A stretch of DNA of 64,000 bases from Castanea sativa. Taxonomy: Eukaryota > Streptophyta > Magnoliopsida > Fagales > Fagaceae. Below the pieces are notes generated by a model, which was not told the DNA's origin, did no database searches, and saw only the letters and a list, made by a program, of their open reading frames with translations. Positions 1 to 11,158 of the stretch are shown one piece after another (positions within the stretch are counted from its first letter, which is position 1; each line of letters opens with the position of its first letter). Position numbers and translations under genes: made by a program. The DNA lies in contig NC_134021.1 in the NCBI RefSeq assembly GCF_040712315.1, positions 22,532,501 through 22,596,500 on the forward strand. Direction: 5' to 3'.

Positions 1-61
1 GAACTAATAACAACTAACCACCTATGATTTGTTATGAAAATATTATGGACATAAGCACATC

Positions 62-65
<4 letters not shown>

Positions 66-98
<33 letters not shown>

Positions 99-361
99 CT
101 TTTTTCCCGTAAAAATAGTATCATTCTATTTATGTTGCCTTATTCAAAAAAAGAAAAAATAAATCTATTTATGTTGCCCAAGAACCCATTGGTTAAAGGC
201 CTTTTGGCTAAGATCAAGTATGGTATATGTTTTTATTCGTTTAATAGATGATATGTGGGTCATCAGCCACATTTTTTTTTTTATCATCTATTTTAATTAA
301 ACAGCTCCTTTCAACATTTTTTTTCAATGGCAATGAGTATATATTCTTCTTCTTCTTCTTT

Positions 362-419
<58 letters not shown>

Positions 420-569
420 AAAGAGTATATATTCTTATAATATTCAATTGAACACCTTTTTAGCTGTTAGTACAATAAATAAGAGCATATATTCTTAGAA
501 TTTTTAATGGGACACCTCTTTAGGCTTTAGCCATTCTTGCCATTGCAGTGAGGAATCCTGAGGATATAA

Positions 570-614
<45 letters not shown>
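66..614. repeat. AT-rich block with three (TA)n microsatellites
   Basis: Three uninterrupted TA dinucleotide tracts lie at about 66-94, 365-415 and 573-614, with a short TTC run just before the second. I see no credible gene here. The sequence between the tracts is AT-rich non-coding DNA. Confidence 0.9.
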
Positions 615-618
<4 letters not shown>

Positions 619-884
619 GAACTAGAAGCAGAGCACTGACAGATTATTTATCCAAGCAACGAGAGAGACCTCTTGTATGTTGTTTTGTGTATTCTTAAGC
701 TTGAGCTAGTAAAGGTTCGTAGGATAAATGTAATTAAAGATGCATATCAACACATACAGAGAGAATTCCCTTACAAATTTTTATTCTTCAAACCAATTTA
801 ATGGTCTGTATGTGATCTGCTTATTTTGTTGAAATTGAAAATTTTTTGTTGAAAGTATTGTGGGTAAAGAAATAATACAGTGGG

Positions 885-1013
885 ACTCATGAATAGTACT
901 AAAAAGTGCAATGACCCATGAATAGTACAAAAAAGTGCAGTGAGGCCCATGAATAGTAATAAAAATAAGATAAATAGTAACATAAGCTGACTAATTTGGA
1001 GCCAAACGCACCC
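885..1013. repeat. Probable MITE remnant with short internal repeats
   Basis: The word CATGAATAGTA occurs three times (about 888, 917 and 948), with related AAAAGTGCA spacers between them. The block ends near 1013 in CCAAACGCACCCTA. Read on the other strand this is TAGGGTGCGTTTGG, a typical plant MITE terminus. I found no matching left terminus, so the element is probably truncated. Confidence 0.4.
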
Positions 1014-3049
1014 TAAATGAATCTCTTTCAATTTATTACTTGGTAATTTATAATACTATCCATTCATGTGTATTATGTAAACAATTTCATAACTCATTAA
1101 AAAGGATATATGAGTTGAGTTCAATTAACGTAAGCTTTTAGAACATATATTAATCATCCAGCTTATGAAATTTTTTATTGAAAATTGTAAAAGTTGTTAA
1201 AATTTTTGACAAATTTTTCAATTTTCCACAAAAAATTTCATAAAATGAATTACTATTAAAACCTCTCTAAAAGTTTACTATTCCCTAACCACTCAGTGCA
1301 CACTTACTTTTTTTTAAAGATAAGTATATTGGTTATTACTTTTTTTTTTTTTTTGAGAAAAATCTGGTTATTAGTAATTAACTTGCTTCCATGTATATTT
1401 TTTCTTCAAAAAAAAAAAAAAAAAACTTGCTTCCTTATACATGGAATGAATGCCACCTCTTTCCCTCCTCTTCCCGACAAATGTATCTTAAAAAAACAAA
1501 ACAAAACAAAATAAAAATGTGTCCCCTTCAAATTTTTTGTTAATCATTCACACAGATCTCATTGCTTATCTCCTTCATCACTCATTTTATTTTTCTTTTT
1601 TTTCAATTATATAGCAAAAATTACTCTAATCGGGCTCTTCATAGTTCATAATCATAGCATAGAAGATAAACCCGTGCCAAATCCTCTATTTTTTTTTTGG
1701 TAACAAAGGAAATATTTTTAATTTTAAAGAAAAAACCAGAACCTTTTATTTTAAGGAAAATCCAGAAGCTTTTATATAAATATAGGGTCTATTAACCTAT
1801 ATCCTTCGGCTATATATTAATAAATAATTTTAAGAAAATTTTTGACAACTTAAAATAGTTTAAAAAAAAAAAAAAAAAACGATGAGAGAGAGATAGTTTA
1901 TAAGGTGCGTTCCCTAAAATCTAGCGGATGGGATTATTTGCTACAGTAACAAAGCTGCGTCACCGACGACCCGTCTTTACAAACAACCATAAACAAGCAC
2001 ACGTGTCATGGAAAGAAACTTCGTGAGCTTTTACCAGGTGGTCCCCACCCATACACATTACACAGTATCCCAAACCCCAGTACAATCCCAAAACTTATGA
2101 TCTTCACAAATCTCTACTTTCCTTTTTTTATATTTTTTGAGAAGATATATACTATTTTTTTAGTACTAAATAGTTTTTGGAAAAAAAAAGAAAAAAAGAA
2201 AGTGATTCTGCGTTGTGTCTAGAATTCGTTAATACCCAAGAGGGAAGAATTTGCATAGGAATTTGGATTTTTGGAATAGCCCATGTTATATGTCCGTCTA
2301 GGTGGTCGAACATCAGGTGAAGCTGTCTCCTTTCTTTCTCACTGAAATCAAAGTTTGGGATCTCCATTTGGGTGTCGAGGATTTCAGTTTTTAGCTCAAA
2401 AAGCCCACCTGGGTGTTCCCATGTGAGTTCAATTTCCACAAGAATTTTCATCTGGGTGCATTCAATTTTTTTCATGTTCTGGTTTTGTTTTTGATGAATT
2501 CTAATTGTTTGTGTATGTGGGGTCTCTGTATGTTTTGGTTTTGCATTCATTTGGTCTGAGGTGAAAATGGATTTTGGGAATTTTATTGGTATGGTATGCT
2601 AAGAAAGGTAAAAGTCTAGTCTTTTGAGAGCTCTAAATAGTTGTTTTCTAATGGCTTTTTAATGGAAGTTACGGATTTTCTACTTTCATGTGCTTTATAA
2701 GATGGAAATATTAGTAAAGAACTTTTGCAGTCACCATTCAAGGCTCTTATGTTAATGCATAGATGCTTTTCTTTCATTACACGCATATTATATAAGTAAT
2801 TTTGGTTAATCGTGCTTATTGAGATGTAAATTTCAGCTGTGTACACATGTTGCAAGGATGGTATCAGTTTTTTGAGGTCCTGTTAATTATTATCCGCTCT
2901 TATTCTTATTCATAAAACAACATTTAACACTTCCTACTATAATCTTAGATGCATCAGATTGTGCTGAAATCCATTAATAGTACGTGGCATAGATTCTCCA
3001 CTTGACTGTTTGAGAGAGAGCGTTTTATGATTTGCTTGGAGATGCGAAG
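1014..3049. other. Upstream region of the START-like gene, no coding gene seen
   Basis: The first 900 bases are AT-rich with poly-A and poly-T runs. From about 1900 the composition becomes more mixed and resembles a plant promoter and 5' UTR. The stretch 2200-2580 may hold a non-coding first exon and intron of the downstream gene. A minus-strand open frame at 2152-2550 has no recognisable domain and I treat it as chance. Confidence 0.5.
1999..2004. promoter_or_regulatory. Candidate G-box/ABRE (CACGTG)
   Basis: A CACGTG hexamer within ACACGTGTC lies about 1.05 kb before the START-gene ATG. This core is bound by plant bZIP and bHLH factors. A single motif is weak evidence, so its function is inferred only. 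Confidence 0.3.
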
Positions 3050-3119
3050 ATGGAGAAAACAAGTAAGATTACTCAATACAGGGAGAGGCTGGACAAGACA
3101 CTTGCGTCTCCTGATCTGA
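3027..3119 (+). other. Overlapping upstream ORF, 30 codons
   Basis: An ATG at 3027, with a second one in frame at 3042, opens a frame different from the main one. It runs over the main start at 3050 and stops at TGA 3117-3119. If the transcript includes 3027, scanning ribosomes would reach these ATGs first and would not easily reinitiate at 3050. The alternative is that the mature 5' UTR begins downstream of 3042, or that an intron removes this part. Confidence 0.45.
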
Positions 3120-6100
3120 AAAATGGGGAGAGACTTAAAACTCTAGTCAAGGATCAACTCCTACATTCTACGAAAGATGAAACCAAAGGTTATATATTTC
3201 TCTAGACTTATCTTTTGACTTCCTTTAAACAGCCATGTTATATGTTACCTCATCTTAATATGAATCACTAATATGAAAATTTAAGGTTGTGGAACACTTT
3301 TCAAATTAGATTTTTGGTTTTGCAGGATTAACTGAGAAAGTCATTGAAAAAAGGACTGCAGAAGTGTCAAATTTTCTTGACATGTTGAGGAGTGCTTCTG
3401 TAAATGATAATGAGGGACTGAAAGCCAGTGAGAAATCACATGCTGAATGGAAGGTAGAGCATATAATTTATCTGCTTATGATGTTTATATTTGGATGGGC
3501 CTGCAGATTACATTTCATTACAGGTGTTAGGATACTTTATTCAATCTGCTACTTTTGACAGTTAAAACAGGATAATGAAGAGTACCGTGTAATGTATCGC
3601 GAAGGACCCCAAGGCACTCCCTTTCATTCATTACTGGTTGAAGGCTATGTAGATGGGCCTGCTGATGCTTGTAAGTTATAGCTGAATATCCTGACATCTT
3701 TAGCCTTATCCTATAATGATGAACAATAAAGCATTCTAATTATTTAGGCTGTTGTTTATCATTGAATATCAAAATGATAACTTTAAGATAATTTTCTTCC
3801 TTCATTGCAGGTTTATGCATCTCATGGGAGTCATCCCTCTACAAGAAATGGTGAGAATTTTTCCTTCTTTCTGCTGAACATGAATAATATAGGAGAAACA
3901 TAAATCACCTTGTCTAAGATATGCGTTTTCTTTTCCTTTATTTTTTATTTTTGGGGGGAGGGGTCCAGGGGGATTATATTAGAATGCAGAAAGCATAAAT
4001 TTCCTGCATTAAGTAGCTGCTACAGTAATATAACTTTTATCAGTTGACACTATTTCTTTTGGTTGTCGATTTGTTGGCATTATATGAGGCCCTATAAGTT
4101 CATGTATTGGTTTAAATGTTCTTTCAATTTGAGGATATGCAACTGTCAAAATTTTCGGATTTTTTTTTTCTCTTTTACATCCCTTCCTATGTTGATGGTA
4201 CTGATTATTAAAATTTGAGTTTGTGCAACTGTCAAAATTTTAGGATTTTTTTTTTGGTCTCTTTTACATCCCTTCCTATGTTCCTACCCTACTGACAGCA
4301 TGGTACATTCACATTGAAAATAAGGAAAAAAGGATGGATTCCTGAGATGTCTGACATAGCACCTATTGTTAATAAGGATAAGATGAGAGAATATTAGTTG
4401 GGATATTTTTCCTGTCTATCCTGCAATTTATTTCTTATTAACATTTCTCTTGCCTCTTATCTGAAAAAAAAAAATGATGGTTGAAGGTGATTGGTGAGGG
4501 CTTGTGCAATAGTTACCACTGAGTGCATCAACAGGGAGTGTTGAGATTGAGAAATTAACACTGCGTAGGCAACCCTCCCAGTTTAAGTGCGTGTATGATT
4601 GCACATGCTGTGCTTATGCTAGCCTTGGGGTGGTAAAAAGCACACAAAAGGTGTCGGTTGAGAGAGAGATAGAGAGAGAATGCAATATGAGTTTATGACA
4701 TTTGGCAACCCATCTTTCAATCTAGACTTTAGTGATACTGTAATTTTGACAATAATTCCGTTCTCTTTATATATATTTTATATTTTGTCAGGTGGCCTCA
4801 GTTCACTATTCCAACTTTCAAAATTACCACTTGCAAATGTTTACAAAGGGTCCGGATTGGTGAACAGATATCTTTAGTGAGGTTTGTCTAGCATAAACCA
4901 CTGCATTTCTAATAATTTTTTGTTTTTTACTTTTACTTCCTCAAATATATTGCAGTTTGAAATTCTGATTTTTCTTTAAATTCTTGGAGGAAAGGATGAA
5001 GCTTTCTTGGCCACTGTCAACAAGAGAGGCTGTTGTGCACTATTTTTTGTTTGAGTACTTTCAAGATGATCTCATTGTTGTTCTTCTAAACACGGTAGCA
5101 CTTGCAATCTTTCACGGATTTGATTTTTGACTCAGATGCAATGCGTTTTTTGTGCATATGCCTGAAATTCAAGCTGTTTCTAGATTCAGACCTGAAGTAA
5201 AAGTATTTTGTTACAATTTTGCTTCCAGATCTCTGATTCAGAAGACATTGACATGGCCACTCATGGTTTTACCAGTGAGGCAATCCCTGAAGCAGAGGAT
5301 TTTGTTAGGATTGATGTGGTAGGAGGCTATGCTATGCAAAAGGTGACCCCAGAAAGAAGTTACTTTCGGTGAGTGTTGATTGGCTAATGTATATATAAGC
5401 AGTCCTGTAACTAAATCCAATTTATTTGGGATGCAGATTATACTCGACTAGGCTTGTGCCTTGTGGACATTTAAATCTGTAAACAACCCATTATATTTTG
5501 GTTTAAAAATGACTAGAGCCTTGATGATTTAGGCTTTTCTGTATGTATTCATTTTGTTCAAATAATTTTAAATGGGTCTAATGGCTTTCCCATTGATAGA
5601 ATAGCTTACAGTACCAACTTATTAAATAAAAAAAATTGTTGTCATTACCATTGGAAATAATATATGCATTAAACTGCTAATTGAACAAGACTTTAAGTCA
5701 CTAAAAAAAAAAGGTCTTAGAGTGATTGCCTTTCTGCCCAATGTTTCCTAAACTAATTTTGAAAATTTACGAAAGCTTAATTTTTTTAGGACAATAGCAA
5801 ATATGGATATCAAGCTGGATTTTGTCCCTCCATCCCTAATAAACTTTATCTCAAGGCAGCTCATTGGCAATGGTTTCAGACTGTATCAAAAGGTTATACA
5901 TTTTATTCTCTTAAAAGACTTATGTTTTGCCTTACACATCTGGTTCAATATATCACTTTTATTGTCCACTATGTCAGCAATAATGCCAATTCATTGAGGA
6001 ATATTACTCTTTTAGTTAGTCGTGAATGAAATTGAGTCTAATCAAATCATCCAACTCATTCTAGAATGAACTGGATATAGAAGACTTTTGTTTTTGGATT

Positions 6101-8705
6101 TTTTTTTTAACTCAGAGAACTGGATATGGCCTACTTATTCATTGGATTTCAGGTTTTAATGGACAGACATTTTTTTGGGGTAATTGATAAGCAGAGACAC
6201 TTAACATGACATATAAACTCAAAATGTATTTGCCAATGAGCTCTAGCTCAAATGGCACTTCCTCCTCCTTTAAGTCGTGGGTTCAGCACCCATGAGGAAT
6301 GTGTTTCTGAATTGGGGGTACCTCAAAATGTACTTGGTTGGACCCATAAATGGATGGCATTAGGGCACATTTGGTAGATTGTAATAGACACTGTAATGTA
6401 ATAGATATTCCTATAGCATAATTATTCGGTTGTTTGGTTATGTTTTTATTACAATGAATAGTTATTTCTTATGAATAGCTATTCTTCAAAATGAGGAATA
6501 ACTATTTCTTATCAAAATTAGTGAATATCTGTTCCTTCACCTTATGTAATAACTTTTTTTAAAAATTTCTTAAAAAGCCATTAGTTGCCACATCTTCAAA
6601 AGGAAAGAAAATAAATTTTCCTTGTTGTTAATTATTAGCTCTATTTTGAACACCCTAAAATAAGTGTATTTTAGGAAATTTGACTTTAAAATGAATTAAT
6701 TACACCTTCTTTTTATACTCTACTAAATTGTGGATGCATATTCACGATTCTATTCCTAAATGGTCACCAAACTAATGAATAGTAATACTTATTATATTCC
6801 AACTTAATGTATTCCTTGTAATTCTTATTCCTATTCCCATATAATAATCATTACAGTATACCAAACGTGCCATTAGCTAACCTCATATATGTTATAGTTC
6901 TCTCATCCTCATCTACATCAATACTGTTCTATCATTTTCTCATATTTTTCAATCCTCAACATCACAGGCAGTGTCATCTATGCTTAAGTGTGATGAAGAT
7001 TTTAGCAAGGCGTTGGGGGACCCACTGTATACTAAAATTCGTGAAGCTCTTTATTCGACTTATGTATCAAATAGGGCTGTGGAAGGGAAAGAGCAAAAGA
7101 CCGATGCATGCATTCTTCCTGAAGAACGTCTTATCGAAAGTAGTGGGGATGATATGAGTGATATGATTCTGGAGGTTAATGGCACTTACCATGTAGATGA
7201 ATCTGAGCCAAAGAATGCGAGAGTTACAGATAAGAAAGCCTTTGGGGAGATTGAAGAGGAAGAGATTGAAGAAAGCAAACATTTTGAGGAGGATAGCAAG
7301 GACATAGAAAAAGTTTCAACCAAGGAATTCATAGAAAGTTGTAATGTAAATGACAATAGAAATACTTTGATCAGGCCTGAGGTGGAACAAGCTCTGGGAA
7401 CATTAGAGAAGGTCATCTCAATGGTTCGGGTTTATGGTTTTAATGCCCAACCTAGGTTCTCTTCCGGGGTCATCAGTGAAGAACCTCCAATTATGGACAA
7501 GAGTCTGCTTAAGGACACAAGTTCTTCGGAAGATGACAGAGTATCTTCAAATGGTGAGGTTAGTCCTGAAGTATTCAAAAAGGAAACCATAGAGAGGACA
7601 TCACAAGAACAACCTAGGAATAGCTCTAGCAATCACAGCTTCAGGTAATTATGTTAATAAACCAAGTCATAATAATTATTTTTTCACAATATACCTCTGC
7701 ATGTCCTTAGGCTATTGGAGTCTAGTTTTGAATTTGTATCCTCCATTTTTGCTCATGTATTCTGAATCTTTCATTCATTTTGGTTTTTTTTTGGGGTGAA
7801 AATGTGATTTTCTTTTGTAACTTAAAAAATGTCATTTCACCCAACTTAAATTGAAAGAGGAAAAGTATTTCTTCTTTTAGTTTTTGCTTTATTGTTACTT
7901 TCCATTACTTCTTTGTTGATACAATATAAGCCTCTTCACATGCGCTCTCAAGTGAGTTCAAAGGCTCTTCTTTTATTTCTTAAAAATGTTTATTTTGCCT
8001 AGTTATTATAACCCTTAAATGGAGGACAAGAATCAGATTGCCTAGTTTTTCTTAAATCTTCTTGTTTTGACAATTTTATGATCATTGTATTCTGTATAAT
8101 TAATTCTGTCATTTTGTTTTTAACTATATAATGACCTTTTTGACGTATCAAACATTTTATTTTGTTACAATAAGTGGAGGGAGGATTTGAACTCAAGTTC
8201 ACTTCTATGGGAGAATCAGGCAATGTCCCCAAGCTACAAAATCCTATTCTTTTTATAATAGTATGGATGACAAACCAGAGTCCACTTTTATGGCTATCCT
8301 GGCACTCTTTATTTATTTATTTTTTTTTTTTGAATAACTTTTTACTCACCTAGGCAGAATTTGTCTCACTTGTTAATACAAGAAGTAAATGGTACCGTCC
8401 TGATCATGTTTTGCAGGCGTGCTGGATCAAATTCTCACTCAAGGGAAGTAAACCATAACAAAATAGCACCAGCATCACAAGAGCAGTATGTTTCAGCTCC
8501 TAGTGAGGCTAACCCAGTTGCTTTGTGTTCCTCTGGGAACGGGACAACTGAAGTACTGAATGTGGACCAGAGTGCAAATGATATTAATCAAATTAGCACT
8601 GATGCAAATGGCATCCATGAAAGTAGTCTAGATGGAGACAAGTCAAGCAAAGAGAAAAGGCTTAGGATGTGTTGTTTCAGCATTGGCACATCACTAAGAG
8701 GTTGA
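3050..8705 (+). CDS. START-like lipid-binding domain protein
   Basis: Ten exons join in frame: 3050-3188, 3326-3453, 3562-3670, 3811-3850, 4792-4881, 4995-5094, 5229-5368, 5790-5892, 6968-7644 and 8417-8705. All have GT/AG borders. The product is about 604 residues. Residues about 90-290 read as a plant START/Bet v 1-fold (polyketide cyclase/lipid transport superfamily) domain, with landmarks WESSLYKKWWPQF, LSWPLSTREAVVHYF and GGYAMQKVTPERSYFRT. The family binds hydrophobic ligands such as lipids, but no ligand can be named here. Residues 1-90 are charged and probably helical. The tail from about 290 is acidic, Ser/Glu-rich and low in complexity, and ends in CCFSIGTSLRG. There is no signal peptide or transmembrane segment. 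The least certain join is exon 9 to exon 10. Intron 8 carries a SINE and a MITE. Confidence 0.85.
6237..6345 (+). mobile_element. tRNA-derived SINE (family A)
   Basis: The sequence holds a tRNA-like A box (TAGCTCAAATGGCA) and a B box (GGGTTCAGCACC) at the usual spacing, in intron 8 of the START gene. A related inverted copy lies at about 38047-38160. The 3' end is not sharply defined. Confidence 0.55.
6364..6871. mobile_element. MITE, 508 bp, with 22-bp TIRs
   Basis: The left end GGCACATTTGGTAGATTGTA and the reverse complement of the right end, GGCACGTTTGGTATACTGTA, match at 19 of 22 positions over the full arm. The element is flanked by the direct repeat ATTAG at 6359-6363 and 6872-6876. 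It carries no coding capacity. The interior contains shorter inverted repeats around ATGAATAGCTATTC. It sits in intron 8 of the START gene. The superfamily is not certain. Confidence 0.75.
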
Positions 8706-9720
8706 ATTAGTTAAAATGGCAACAGAGGGTAATTCAAGAAACACAGGTTTGATACGGTCACACACCTACAATTCAATCCTTAACAGATCACCTAAGAGAT
8801 TTTTTAACATCTTGTTCGGAAACTTGTATCATGATGATATCTATTACAAGTTTTATTTTGGAACTTTCACTTTGGGCATATATGTTTTCAATATTTTTTT
8901 TTTAATTTTTTTTTTACCATTTCCTTTTTGTCCTTTTCGATTAAAGATGTACCAACAGATGAAAAAATTGAGCTATTTGGATGCCAATGCAATGAAAATG
9001 GAAAAATATTCAGTCAATGCAAAATAGACTTTGTTATTGTTACTTGGTGCAATAGTTTCTTACATGATATTCTTGGATGAACCTGTCTTTAAATGTTACC
9101 TTGAATTTGGTTTAGCAATTTGTGAAAGTTGTGTATGTTTATAAATGAACTAAGCTGTTTATAAATAGTTAAAGTTCGGCTCGGGAAAAACTTTGTTCAT
9201 GTTCTTTTGTTTAGTAAATAAACCAAGTTTAAGCACAAGTTTAGGCTCGACCAATAAATAAGTCAAGTTCAAACAAATAATGTGTTTATGAATAAGCTCG
9301 TGAATATGCAGGTTTGGTTTAACCATATATAATGTTATATTTTTATATGTATATATATTCAAATATATATTTATATGGATTTGAAAATGGATTGTGCACA
9401 TTTGTTAGTAGGTTCATTTAATATCAGATTTGTATTGGTAGATTATAAATTTGTATTTGTATCTTTTGATAATATAAATAGGTTATTCATTGTATAATTC
9501 ATCAATTTGTGAACGGTAAAAAATTTTAGTCAGGGCTTTATTATATATAGGAAAAGAATAAGTTAATTAAGTAGCTCATAAATAAGTTAAGGTAATCAAG
9601 AAGTAGACAATGGTAACGGTGAATTTTTTTTTAAAAAGTAGTGGGATTAAATTGACATTTTTTTTTATGATTAATATGAAATTAAGCCTAAAACTTCATT
9701 GGGCTACACCTACAAGCTAA
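8706..9720. other. 3' UTR and flank of the START gene
   Basis: The sequence after the stop codon is AT-rich. The open frame at 8716-9027 has no recognisable domain and is probably 3' UTR. The rest (9030-9720) shows no gene. Confidence 0.5.
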
Positions 9721-9832
9721 GAGCCTTGTAGCTCGCTCAATTGGTTAACATCTTCTGGTGTGTTCATGACATTCACAATTTAAATCTAGTCTCTTGTTGT
9801 AAATATTGAATTATCGAAAAAAAAAAAAAAAC
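9721..9832 (+). mobile_element. SINE-like copy with poly-A tail (family B)
   Basis: The copy begins GAGCCTTGTAGCTC, closely matching the better-preserved SINE at 27243, and has an A-box-like segment (GCTCAATTGGTTAACA). It ends in a run of A at about 9818-9832. The B box is degenerate. Confidence 0.5.
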
Positions 9833-10013
9833 ATTTTAAGATAGTTTTTTTTAGAGAGAGAAAACTATTAAAATTCAATTTAGTCCCTTAATTTTTTACT
9901 TTAGTTGTCAAATTAGTTTCTACATTTTAATTTTTGTCAATTTAGTCTATCCTTAAAAATAGCTAATTTGGTCATTTTATCCAAATTTGATAGCAAACCA
10001 TTCATGATATATA

Positions 10014-10729
10014 TATAAAAGAGCACAAAATTTAGCAACCCAAGCCCACTGAAAATAGTGAGATTGGAATTCCTAAACCCGGCCTAAATTAATAGATACT
10101 TGTAGAAAGAGTGGGATGAACAAGTTTGGGCTTTGCCCGAGGACACAGATAGAGAAGAAAGGACCAGAGGCCTAAGATTTAAACATATGAATGAATCTTT
10201 ACAAGCTTGTCTGAGGACAATGTTCTTGGTTTTTACAAATACTGTGCACTTTCTCTCTTAGTTACTGTTCTAGTTGTGATCTTCCTTTCTCTTAATTCTC
10301 ATTGGATCCCTTTTATCTGAGAGTCTATTTCCTTTATATACTCCATGGCATCTTGCATCCCAACCCTCCATCTTCATTTTTTCCAAATCTCCTTAGGACA
10401 CTTGTCCCATTAGACTTCTGGTGAACGTGGTGGAAGGAGTTGTTGAGATGTGGATCTACTATTCAGGTCACTTTCTCATTAATGCAGCTGATAAAATTGT
10501 TGCCAACCATTTAATGCGGAGGAACATGTGAGACTTTACAAGAAACTTCCCACAAAGATCTTATTTATCCCCTGAGGCACCCATCTTCACCCATTATATC
10601 CCCTAGGGACTTCGTCACTTCCCATTCTCTTCTTGGACCACCTCACTCCTTGGGCCGTAGATACTCCTTTAAGAGGAACAATTAAAAGCTACAACGGTGC
10701 TTCCCATTTTCGGTCATCTGGTCCCCACA
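10014..10729 (-). repeat. 3' LTR (left copy)
   Basis: Aligned by eye to 19478-20193. On the coding strand it starts TGTGGGGACC and ends in TTTTATA instead of the usual CA. It contains direct matches to the right LTR such as GTTTGGGCTT..GCCCGAGG and CATATGAATGAATCTTTACA. Many substitutions separate the two LTRs, so the insertion is not recent. Confidence 0.85.
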
Positions 10730-10746
10730 ATAGCCCCCTAAAACCT
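10730..10746 (-). other. Polypurine tract of the LTR element
   Basis: On the coding strand the sequence GGTTTTAGGGGGCTAT runs directly into the LTR start TGTGGGG. This is the expected place for the plus-strand primer. Confidence 0.65.
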
Positions 10747-10998
10747 TGCTATTTCCACTGAGGTAAAAAGTAAGGTTTTAGTAGTACTACCACAATCCGT
10801 ATGTGCCAAATGCATTCCCACGTGGTAACGTCTCTTCATCTGTCATCGGCACGCTCCTGACGCTTCGGTATCCACGATCTCACATTTATGGTGTCAGGCA
10901 GCTACTTGTCTCCCCACATTCTACGGTATGATGATGATCCTACGGTCTTGGTTTACTCTCATTTATGAGCGGGAATTTTACAGCTCATTTTTCACCTC

Positions 10999-11007
10999 TA
11001 TATAAGG
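10999..11007 (+). promoter_or_regulatory. TATA box for the antisense ORF of the retroelement
   Basis: TATATAAGG lies about 150 bases before the ATG at 11159, preceded by C-rich sequence and followed by a plausible start region near 11035. It faces right, opposite to gag-pol. Promoter activity is inferred. Confidence 0.45.
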
Positions 11008-11158
11008 AGAGGCTGGAGGTACCTTTGCCCCATTTATTCACTTCGCAATTCTTCGTTGAAACAGTAGTCCGAGGAGAGACTCTTCCATTGCGAGTAAGTG
11101 CGTCTAGATTCTTTTATTTTTTTGCTTAGATTATTTATTACCTTCACCATAAATTGTC

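Noticed and set aside
2152..2550. Minus-strand open frame of 132 codons
   Set aside because: No domain, unusual His/Gln-rich composition, and it lies where the 5' UTR or first intron of the START gene is expected. Most likely chance.
6237..6345. Functional tRNA gene
   Set aside because: A and B boxes are present but the acceptor and anticodon stems cannot be formed. It fits a SINE head.
7067..7632. Minus-strand open frames inside START exon 9
   Set aside because: Shadows of the Ser/Glu-rich coding exon on the other strand.
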